NCBI GenBank assembly: GCA_001783465.1
Contig: MFMI01000022.1
Location: forward strand, 1 to 7,997
From: Candidatus Kaiserbacteria bacterium RIFCSPLOWO2_02_FULL_54_13
Lineage (GTDB): Bacteria; Patescibacteriota; Minisyncoccia; Phycocordibacterales; Phycocordibacteraceae
Reading direction: 5' to 3'
Length of the DNA: 7,997 nucleotides
Below the pieces are notes generated by a model that saw only the letters and a list, made by a program, of their open reading frames with translations, had not been told where the DNA came from and did not search any database. The stretch's first letter is position 1, and every line of letters starts with the position of its first letter. The position numbers were made by a program, and so were the translations under genes. This document shows, one piece after another, positions 1-3,681 of this stretch.

Positions 1-317
1 CGGTACAAAGTTATATCAAAACTATTGCGCGATGGCGTTTAATTCCACGCACTCAGCCTCTTATTTCTTTCTTTAAACCTGAAATGGCATCCTGCATATG
101 CAGCCACCGGTAGGAGATGAGCCGCTATGCCATTTCTTGTGAGGGACAAGCAGGCCTAGCAGTTGAACATATGCAGTTTGCGAAATCCCGAGTGCGAAGC
201 CGAAGAGTGATCCAAGCGCCAATTTCAAATTGGGTGTGGATAAATATATCCTTATTTTATGCTGTATTTTGACATGGTGCATTGACGGCTGAAATCATCG
301 CGTGTATGCTGTCAGAT
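1..317. other. No convincing gene; palindrome-rich intergenic stretch
   Basis: No supported gene is visible here. A 13-codon open frame runs in from the left edge and stops with TAA at 40-42; it could be the tail of a neighbouring gene but is too short to judge. A 69-codon frame on the minus strand (73-282) has no Shine-Dalgarno site or promoter and no family resemblance I recognise. The stretch holds a perfect 10-bp inverted repeat (81-90 with 127-136), a 12-bp palindrome CTGCATATGCAG (92-103), a second CATATGCAG at 168-176, and a 7-bp-arm palindrome at 219-233. A possible rightward promoter, TTGACG (282-287), 17 nt, TATGCT (305-310), points straight into the hairpin at 319-351. On the minus strand TGATATAAC at 10-18 resembles an extended -10 that could serve a gene left of the window. 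Confidence 0.5.
81..136. repeat. 10-bp inverted repeat enclosing a palindrome
   Basis: GAAATGGCAT at 81-90 is the exact reverse complement of ATGCCATTTC at 127-136. The 36 nt between contain the self-complementary CTGCATATGCAG (92-103) and ACCGGT. As RNA or extruded DNA this could fold into a basal stem carrying one or two smaller stems. I do not recognise it as a known riboswitch, attC or REP family. Function unknown. Confidence 0.55.
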
Positions 318-318
318 G

Positions 319-357
319 AAAGGGGTGTCCCAGGTGTGGGCGCCCCCCTTTCTTTTA
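319..357 (+). terminator. Intrinsic terminator-like hairpin, possibly bidirectional
   Basis: AAAGGGG (319-325) pairs with CCCC and TTT (345-351) around an inner CCCA/TGGG stem (329-332 with 337-340), with small bulges. On the plus strand the stem runs into TTTCTTTTAT, a good terminator tail. On the minus strand the hairpin lies only a few nt after the stop codon (355-357) of the DUF3800 gene, but its U-run there is only three long. The position suits a terminator for that gene; the tail suits plus-strand transcription better, so it may work both ways. Confidence 0.6.
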
Positions 358-1080
358 TACTCCACCTTTGGTTTTCCTTATCTTACGGTCGTACTTTCCC
401 GTGGCAAGTATGAGTCGTTCAGAGGCTATGACTTTCATTAACTCTTTATTCTTCTTTGTAAAATCGTCTCGTATAGCCCCACTTATAATATCTGACATTT
501 GCATGGCATTTACGTATTCTGAATTAACGTGGGTAACATGACTCACACGATGATTATCACCATCACAAAGCTTACTGACTTTTTTCTCAAGGTACGCGTT
601 GAACGAATCAAATTTTCCATCCAAAAGTCTCCGGTCTGTGCGATCGATGACAACCTCAACATTTCTTATATCACAATCTCGAATTGCAAAAGCAACGGCT
701 CTCACTACATTAAACTCATCAAAAACATTGTGTAGTATTGGTTTGCCATCCACTTTAAAAGCTCCTTGGTAAATACTCTTATCTATCAGTCGGAAATACG
801 TTTTTATATCCAATTCATTAACCACATCTAAAAGATTCTTGTATAGAGGCAATGAAATTTCATTGCTTTTTATTTCTTTTTTATAACCAAAAGTATTCTT
901 TACCTCCATCATTCTGTGTTCCAATAGATATAACTTTTCTACACTCACGCACAAAGCAGTAATGATATAAAAAGAACTTGCTCCGGTTTCTTCTTTTTTA
1001 TTCGTTACTGAATCAATGGTAAAAAGAGGACCTGGGTCGCCAGCCTCATCAACAAAAATATAATTTTCAACCTTAGCCAT
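355..1080 (-). CDS. DUF3800 family protein
   Basis: The product is a predicted soluble DUF3800 protein; the family is thought to have an RNase H-like fold and often sits near mobile or defence genes, but its biochemical role is not settled. The hallmarks are visible. Numbered from the upstream ATG at 1107, they are an N-terminal strand ending in IFVDEAGDPG (D20, E21), a central EVVIDRTDRR (D155) and a C-terminal AMQMSDIISGA (Q203, D206). These acidic residues are the likely metal-binding set. I prefer the start at 1080 (241 aa, MAKVENYIFVDE) because an extended -10, TGG-TAAAAT, lies 7 nt upstream on this strand and the family core begins immediately. The longer start at 1107 (250 aa) has no good ribosome-binding site. 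The gene is clearly more AT-rich than the chaperone genes, which hints at horizontal acquisition. It is divergent from the DUF4258/DUF2283 pair. Family assignment is fairly sure; function is open. Confidence 0.85.
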   Translation of the reverse strand: MAKVENYIFVDEAGDPGPLFTIDSVTNKKEETGASSFYIITALCVSVEKLYLLEHRMMEVKNTFGYKKEIKSNEISLPLYKNLLDVVNELDIKTYFRLIDKSIYQGAFKVDGKPILHNVFDEFNVVRAVAFAIRDCDIRNVEVVIDRTDRRLLDGKFDSFNAYLEKKVSKLCDGDNHRVSHVTHVNSEYVNAMQMSDIISGAIRDDFTKKNKELMKVIASERLILATGKYDRKIRKTKGGV

Positions 1081-1087
1081 CGCTATT

Positions 1088-1096
1088 ATTTTACCA
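1088..1096 (-). promoter_or_regulatory. Extended -10 promoter for the DUF3800 gene
   Basis: On the minus strand TGG-TAAAAT (plus coordinates 1094-1096 and 1088-1093) is followed by 7 nt and the ATG at 1080. No good -35 is seen. The predicted transcription start falls on or next to the ATG, so the mRNA would be leaderless. Confidence 0.5.
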
Positions 1097-1107
1097 TCTT
1101 TTCTCAT

Positions 1108-1155
1108 TAATTTCTAACCCCGCCACGGCGGGAGAGGCGGTGAGGGACAGGAGGG
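1108..1155 (+). repeat. Hairpin repeat element, copy 1
   Basis: TAATTTCTAACCCC, then the stem CCCGC-CACG-GCGGG (1119-1132), a GAGG-rich stretch, and GACAGGAGGG (1146-1155). Copy 2 at 1652-1695 has the same order with a few substitutions and a 6-nt length difference. Here it fills the gap between the divergent DUF3800 and DUF4258 genes, so it cannot be a terminator for either. Its role is unknown; it may be a dispersed palindromic repeat that brings promoter parts with it. Confidence 0.6.
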
Positions 1156-1164
1156 ATTTGTTTT

Positions 1165-1173
1165 TGTTATGAT
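1165..1173 (+). promoter_or_regulatory. Extended -10 promoter for the DUF4258 gene
   Basis: TGT-TATGAT at 1165-1173 ends 6 nt before the GTG start at 1180. The -35 position holds only a weak match around GGGACA. A start of transcription 6-8 nt after the hexamer would fall on the GTG, giving a leaderless message. Confidence 0.55.
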
Positions 1174-1179
1174 AAAAAT

Positions 1180-1413
1180 GTGGAAATTGAATTTACTAAT
1201 CACGCGCTGTTTAAAATTAATCAACGCAAGATCTCTTTGTCATTAGTACGTCAGACCGTGCTCTCACCTGATGTTCGGAAGCCCGGCCATACTCGCCCAC
1301 ACGAGGAATGGTATCGTCGCTTTGGTACGCGCTATCTCAATGTCGTGGTCGTGCGAGAACCTTTGTGCATCATTGTTATCACCGCTCATTGGATAAAAAA
1401 GATACCAACATGA
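1180..1413 (+). CDS. DUF4258 domain protein, candidate toxin of a TA-like pair
   Basis: This 77-aa protein has the DUF4258 layout: an N-terminal EFTNHALFKINQRKIS helix (A.....R.I pattern, residues 4-19), a variable middle with a conserved-looking HEEWYRRFGTRYLNVVVV strand region (41-58), and a C-terminal CIIVITAHW strand (63-71). DUF4258 proteins are small RelE/BrnT-like candidates for toxins, although enzymatic activity is not established for most of them. The start is GTG at 1180. The ATG two bases earlier (1178) is in another frame that stops after 18 codons. There is no Shine-Dalgarno site, and an extended -10 lies 6 nt upstream. The gene is followed after 13 nt by a DUF2283 gene, a frequent partner of this family. 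The toxin role is inferred from size, family and neighbour only. Confidence 0.8.
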   Translation: MEIEFTNHALFKINQRKISLSLVRQTVLSPDVRKPGHTRPHEEWYRRFGTRYLNVVVVREPLCIIVITAHWIKKIPT

Positions 1414-1419
1414 TATACT
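1411..1419 (+). promoter_or_regulatory. Extended -10 built on the upstream stop codon
   Basis: TGA-TATACT: the TGA stop of the DUF4258 gene (1411-1413) is also the TGN of an extended -10, with the hexamer at 1414-1419. The DUF2283 ATG follows 7 nt later. The identical 9-mer stands at 3018-3026 behind grpE. No -35 is evident. This would allow the DUF2283 gene to be transcribed independently of its partner. Confidence 0.55.
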
Positions 1420-1426
1420 GGCTCAT

Positions 1427-1651
1427 ATGAGAATTACTTATGATAAACGGGCTAACGCACTAAACGTCTCAATTCGCCCTGGCGTGGTCGCGAAGACCGT
1501 AGAAGTTGCGCCTGAAGTCTTGCTTGATATCGACAAAAAGGGTCGTACGCTCAATCTTGAAATTCTTGGTGCTCGCGAGAAGGTTGGTATAAAGAACTTC
1601 AACACCGTTAGTGTTGGCAACAGATTGGTAAAATTAGCAGCTCTTGCGTAG
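1427..1651 (+). CDS. DUF2283 family protein, candidate antitoxin of a TA-like pair
   Basis: This 74-aa protein matches the DUF2283 pattern: an N-terminal MRITYDKRANALNVSIR strand pair (the YD..A.AL.V motif) and a central VLLDIDKKGRTLNLEILGA stretch (31-49; the D.D..G...-.EIL motif). The C-terminal tail after residue 55 is less conserved. The family is small and its molecular role is not established. In many genomes it stands beside a small toxin-like gene, here DUF4258, which is why I call it a possible antitoxin. The start is ATG 1427, 13 nt after the partner's stop. There is no Shine-Dalgarno site, and a TATACT -10 lies 7 nt upstream, so separate leaderless expression of this partner is possible. 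Hairpin repeat copy 2 follows directly after the stop codon. Confidence 0.82.
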   Translation: MRITYDKRANALNVSIRPGVVAKTVEVAPEVLLDIDKKGRTLNLEILGAREKVGIKNFNTVSVGNRLVKLAALA

Positions 1652-1695
1652 TAATTTTTAACCCCACCGCGGCGGGGGAGGGTTTGACAGGATGG
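1652..1695 (+). repeat. Hairpin repeat element, copy 2, running into a promoter
   Basis: TAATTTTTAACCCC, an imperfect CCCC.CC/GG.GGGG stem (1662-1677), GGGAGGG, then TTTGACAGGATGG. It mirrors copy 1 (1108-1155) in order and sequence. Here the distal part contains a perfect TTGACA -35 box (1684-1689). There is no U-run after the stem on the plus strand, so it is a poor Rho-independent terminator for the DUF2283 gene. Confidence 0.6.
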
Positions 1696-1712
1696 TTGTA
1701 TCGTGATATATA
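1684..1712 (+). promoter_or_regulatory. Near-consensus -35/-10 promoter
   Basis: TTGACA (1684-1689), a 17-nt spacer and TATATA (1707-1712). This is the closest match to the housekeeping consensus in the window. The predicted transcription start is about 1719, 25 nt before the ATG of the small frame at 1744 and about 120 nt before the terminator at 1798-1840. Confidence 0.75.
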
Positions 1713-1718
1713 AAGGGC

Positions 1719-1840
1719 TGAAGATACTTTTGGGAGAACCTGAATGACTACTACCAAGAATGGCTGTGCGAAACTCTGGTCTGGGAAAATTGACCACCCG
1801 CCTTCTAACGAAAACCGTTGGAGGGCGGTTTTCATTTTCT
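1719..1840 (+). ncRNA. Candidate short transcript, sRNA or attenuator
   Basis: The boundaries come from the promoter at 1684-1712 and the terminator U-tract ending near 1840. The body could form a small helix between ACCAAGA (around 1756) and TCTGGT (around 1777). I could not match it by eye to SRP RNA, tmRNA, 6S RNA or a common riboswitch. It overlaps the 35-codon frame at 1744, so peptide-coding and RNA readings are not exclusive. Confidence 0.4.
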
Positions 1841-1851
1841 CCCCATGGTGA
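1744..1851 (+). CDS. Small ORF (35 aa) containing a terminator; leader peptide or decoy in a small RNA
   Basis: The frame begins ATG at 1744 and stops TGA at 1849-1851. GGGAGA (1732-1737) gives a well-spaced Shine-Dalgarno site, which is rare in this window. The peptide starts MTTTKNGCAKLWSGK and ends VFIFSPW; it has three Trp and no family I recognise. Codons 19-29 lie inside the stem-loop of a strong terminator (1798-1828), so most transcripts should end before the stop codon. That makes a normal coding gene unlikely. Alternatives are a small RNA of about 120 nt, or an attenuator in which a ribosome on the frame melts the terminator and lets transcription reach the gene at 1933. Promoter, Shine-Dalgarno site and terminator are seen; the function is inference. 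Confidence 0.4.
   Translation: MTTTKNGCAKLWSGKIDHPPSNENRWRAVFIFSPW
1798..1840 (+). terminator. Strong Rho-independent terminator
   Basis: The stem 1798-1810 pairs with 1816-1828 over 13 bp with only two G-U wobbles. The loop is AAAAC, and TTTTCATTTTCT follows. It ends the short transcript from 1684 and lies inside the 35-codon frame. Confidence 0.85.
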
Positions 1852-1870
1852 CACCTCGGGGAGGTTTGAC
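1841..1870 (+). repeat. Degenerate third hairpin plus GGGGAGG-TTTGAC element
   Basis: CCCC (1841-1844) and GGGG (1858-1861) flank a short GGT/ACC inner stem, and AGG-TTTGAC follows. The part GGGGAGG-TTTGAC matches copy 2 (1675-1688) except for one missing G. As there, it places a -35 box directly behind the hairpin. Confidence 0.4.
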
Positions 1871-1894
1871 TTGATGTAAATAAAAGCATAGATT
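1866..1894 (+). promoter_or_regulatory. Promoter for the gene at 1933
   Basis: TTGACT (1866-1871), 17 nt, TAGATT (1889-1894). The predicted start of transcription near 1901 gives a leader of about 32 nt with GGAG at 1921-1924. It also excludes the GTG at 1897 as a start codon. Confidence 0.6.
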
Positions 1895-1932
1895 TTGTGC
1901 GGGCAGATTCGCCAGTTTCTGGAGAAACACAG

Positions 1933-2397
1933 ATGAGCAACATCCCAATGAAGTTTGTAAAAACGGCAATTGATTTTGCCATAGCGATTACCGGCAAAGA
2001 TGGCAAGCGGCATCACCATGGTAATTTTTCTTTCCGTGTAAAAAAACTGGCACAGTCCATGCTGGGAGGAAATACCGCGGAAGTTTGGTATCGCCAGGAA
2101 AATCAACACACGGAAGTGGTCACTCAAGTTCTGAAGGTCTGGTGGCAATTTGATGTTGAAAACTTTCAGATAAACACATTTGATTCAGACCCACAGTGGC
2201 AATATGATTTTCGGAGAACCGTTGAACGTCGCAAGGAAGTTGCAGGCAGAGATTGTCGACTCACAAGAAAAGAGAGGACGAAATATGTAGAGGAGATGTA
2301 TCAACGATATCTCGCCGAAAAAAAGAGAGCTGAACAAGCAGTACAACAACAACGCGAAGAACTGTTAGAACGTTTTCGGGAACGAGCAAAATGCTGA
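1933..2397 (+). CDS. Hypothetical protein with charged helical C-terminus
   Basis: This 154-aa protein was not recognised. The N-terminal part (about 1-95) looks globular and strand-rich, with a His cluster HHH at 28-30 and aromatic stretches such as VWYRQ and KVWWQFDV. The C-terminal part (about 95-154) is highly charged, rich in Glu, Arg, Lys and Gln, and should form a long amphipathic helix or coiled coil, ending RFRERAKC. There is no signal peptide or membrane segment. I chose ATG 1933 over the upstream GTG 1897 because a GGAG Shine-Dalgarno site lies 8 nt before it and the predicted transcription start is downstream of 1897. The gene is monocistronic, with its own promoter and terminator (2409-2438). 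It could be a small nucleic-acid-binding or scaffold protein, but nothing in the sequence proves that. Confidence 0.7.
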   Translation: MSNIPMKFVKTAIDFAIAITGKDGKRHHHGNFSFRVKKLAQSMLGGNTAEVWYRQENQHTEVVTQVLKVWWQFDVENFQINTFDSDPQWQYDFRRTVERRKEVAGRDCRLTRKERTKYVEEMYQRYLAEKKRAEQAVQQQREELLERFRERAKC

Positions 2398-2408
2398 TGG
2401 TCCCCTCC

Positions 2409-2438
2409 GAAGTCCTGCGCTGGCAGGACTTCCTTTTT
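2409..2438 (+). terminator. Rho-independent terminator
   Basis: A perfect 10-bp stem, GAAGTCCTGC (2409-2418) with GCAGGACTTC (2423-2432), loop GCTG, followed by CTTTTT. It closes the gene at 1933. The last T residues are also the first bases of the -35 box of the grpE promoter. Confidence 0.92.
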
Positions 2439-2465
2439 GACTCCGCGCTTCATTTAGGGCATATT
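2437..2465 (+). promoter_or_regulatory. grpE promoter
   Basis: TTGACT (2437-2442), 17 nt, CATATT (2460-2465), then 6 nt to the ATG at 2472. The predicted message starts at or within a few nt of the grpE start codon. No CIRCE inverted repeat is present. Confidence 0.55.
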
Positions 2466-2471
2466 TAGGAA

Positions 2472-3020
2472 ATGGACGAGCAGGACGATATGAAAATAGA
2501 AGTAGAGGACCCTGAAGTTTCTGAAGGATCCGAAGATCCCGAGGTAGCCGAGGGAATGAAGGTCGCCAAGATGCGCGAGGAGTTAGGCGCGTGTCGCAAG
2601 GATAAACAGGAATATATGGACGGCTGGCAGAGGGCCAAGGCCGATTACGTCAACCTGCTGAAGAGGATTGAAACCGACGCCAAGGCGTCGGAGTTTAAGG
2701 GGAAGGTGATGGCCGTAGAGACACTTCTGCCGGCCTTTGACGCCCTAGAAAGGGCGAAGGAGCACGGTGAGATACCCGAGGGCTTCATGGCCATTGCCAA
2801 ACAGCTTGAAGGCGCATTCGCCTCGCTCGGGCTCGTAGAGATGGGCAAGGTCGGCGAAAGATTTGACCCAGCGCTCCACGAAGCATTGGGACAAGATAAC
2901 GTTGAATCGGCAGAAGAAGATGATACAATTACCGCCATACTCGAGAAGGGTTGGCGAGTGGGCGAGACTATCATCCGCGCGGCAAAAGTAAGAGTTGCAC
3001 ACTACCAAGACAAACTATGA
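2472..3020 (+). CDS. grpE: Nucleotide exchange factor GrpE
   Basis: GrpE opens the DnaK nucleotide-binding cleft to release ADP and so resets the chaperone cycle; it works as a cytoplasmic dimer. The 182-aa length is normal. Residues 1-30 are acidic and probably disordered and contain a tandem EDPEVSEG (12-19) / EDPEVAEG (21-28). Residues about 31-75 form the long dimer helix. The C-terminal part carries the family signature FDPALHEAL (131-139) and ends in the usual beta domain (ILEKGWRVGETIIRAAKVRV). Start: ATG 2472 has only AGGA almost touching it, but the promoter places the transcript end there, which suits leaderless initiation. A second in-frame ATG at 2490 (MKIEVED) would merely shorten the acidic tail. 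A gene pair separates it from dnaK, which is unusual. Confidence 0.95.
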   Translation: MDEQDDMKIEVEDPEVSEGSEDPEVAEGMKVAKMREELGACRKDKQEYMDGWQRAKADYVNLLKRIETDAKASEFKGKVMAVETLLPAFDALERAKEHGEIPEGFMAIAKQLEGAFASLGLVEMGKVGERFDPALHEALGQDNVESAEEDDTITAILEKGWRVGETIIRAAKVRVAHYQDKL

Positions 3021-3026
3021 TATACT
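3018..3026 (+). promoter_or_regulatory. Extended -10 built on the grpE stop codon
   Basis: TGA-TATACT: the grpE stop (3018-3020) supplies the TGN, and the hexamer is 3021-3026, 6 nt before the ATG at 3033. A TTGCAC at 2995-3000 is a -35 candidate, but its spacing (20 nt) is long. The 9-mer is identical to the one at 1411-1419. Confidence 0.55.
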
Positions 3027-3032
3027 CGGCTT

Positions 3033-3266
3033 ATGACTGAAAGAACCGCGTTTATAGGGCAGGATACTTTTGTGCTTATGCCGGGTCGTCGGACTTTTGT
3101 CCGAGGAGTGTCAGAGCTCCTAGATTTTTCTTCCATGGAAAAGCGATATGCGACTAGCAATACAGAAAAAGAAGCTGATACTCGAGCTATTACTGCAGAT
3201 TGGAAAGCCGTCGGTCATGACTTAGAAATTGCCTATGTCTGGGGAAGAGAACAAGCGTATCGTTAA
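3033..3266 (+). CDS. Hypothetical small protein upstream of DUF2335 gene
   Basis: This 77-aa soluble protein was not recognised. The first half (to about residue 37) is mixed, with Arg-rich stretches (GRRTFVRG). The second half (38-77) is polar and probably helical, containing a segment ADWKAVGHDLEIAY (55-68) that could be a conserved motif with a DUF2335 partner. It starts 12 nt after the grpE stop and has its own -10 built on that stop. It overlaps the next gene by about 30 nt in another frame, typical of a coupled pair. Overlap, shared position and similar base composition suggest the two act together. It could also be a non-functional remnant, but the frame is intact and the promoter is good. 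Confidence 0.6.
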   Translation: MTERTAFIGQDTFVLMPGRRTFVRGVSELLDFSSMEKRYATSNTEKEADTRAITADWKAVGHDLEIAYVWGREQAYR

Positions 3267-3624
3267 AGAAGAGGTTCGAATGACTGCACGGGCCAGTTTT
3301 TCTGGGCCGCTTCCTCCACCCGAAACTCTCCAATCATATAACTTGATTTTGCCTGGCCTTGCTGATCGAATAGTTAGAATGGCAGAAGGACAGTCAGGGC
3401 ACCGGCAGAAGCTAGAATCTCGAGTTATTTGGTTTGATGGGATTCGTGCTACGCTTGGGGTAATTTTTGGATTCCTCATTGCTATTACAGGTATCGGGGC
3501 AGGCACCTGGTTAATCTATAGCGGTTTCAATATCTATGGTCTTGTTTCTCTCCTTGCGCCTTTGGCTGTTATAGTCGGCGCTTTCGTCTACCAGAAAAGA
3601 GAAGAAACGAAAGACACAAAATAG
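3235..3624 (+). CDS. DUF2335 family membrane protein
   Basis: This 129-aa predicted inner-membrane protein has the DUF2335 pattern. A polar N-terminus leads to SGPLPPPETLQSYNLILPGLADRIVRMAEGQSGHRQKLE (about 23-61), followed by two membrane helices (about 72-96 and 99-119) and a short basic tail (YQKREETKDTK). The motif PLPPPE..-Y....PG.ADR....AE.Q..H is what I rely on. The role is unknown; members are scattered in genomes and prophages. I prefer ATG 3235 to TTG 3229, because a weak TTGGAA (3200-3205), 17 nt, TAGAAA (3223-3228) promoter lies 6 nt before it. There is no Shine-Dalgarno site. The start is inside the upstream small gene. It lies between grpE and dnaK but has no obvious chaperone link. 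Confidence 0.8.
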   Translation: MSGEENKRIVKEEVRMTARASFSGPLPPPETLQSYNLILPGLADRIVRMAEGQSGHRQKLESRVIWFDGIRATLGVIFGFLIAITGIGAGTWLIYSGFNIYGLVSLLAPLAVIVGAFVYQKREETKDTK

Positions 3625-3654
3625 TTGCATTCAGGACAGTGTTTTTTGTAGAAT
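3625..3654 (+). promoter_or_regulatory. dnaK promoter
   Basis: TTGCAT (3625-3630), 18 nt, TAGAAT (3649-3654), beginning immediately after the DUF2335 stop. The predicted start near 3661 gives a short AU-rich leader of about 20 nt without a Shine-Dalgarno site. The same -35 hexamer TTGCAT is found at the dnaJ promoter. No CIRCE or sigma-32-type box was seen. Confidence 0.6.
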
Positions 3655-3681
3655 CAATTTGAACTTAATTTATTTATCACT

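Noticed and set aside
190..200. GAGTGCGAA resembling a CIRCE half-site
   Set aside because: There is no matching TTAGCACTC arm upstream, and it is more than 2 kb from the chaperone genes.
73..282. 69-codon minus-strand frame in the gene-free left part
   Set aside because: It has no promoter or Shine-Dalgarno site and no recognised domain, and its end overlaps the inverted repeat. I cannot exclude a degraded gene but cannot support a call.
529..735. 68-codon plus-strand frame inside the DUF3800 gene
   Set aside because: It is antisense to conserved DUF3800 motifs and has random composition.
1178..1180. ATG two bases before the DUF4258 GTG
   Set aside because: It opens a different frame that stops after 18 codons. 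Only the GTG frame gives the DUF4258 pattern.
1897..1932. Upstream GTG start for the 154-aa gene
   Set aside because: It lies before the predicted transcription start and lacks a ribosome-binding site. ATG 1933 has GGAG at proper spacing.
1438..2148. 236-codon minus-strand frame
   Set aside because: It crosses the DUF2283 gene, the promoter and terminator of the short transcript, and the start of the next gene. Its composition looks random and no promoter is seen.
3284..3293. GGTTCGAAT resembling a tRNA T-loop
   Set aside because: It lies inside the DUF2335 coding region, with no acceptor stem, anticodon arm or D-loop around it.
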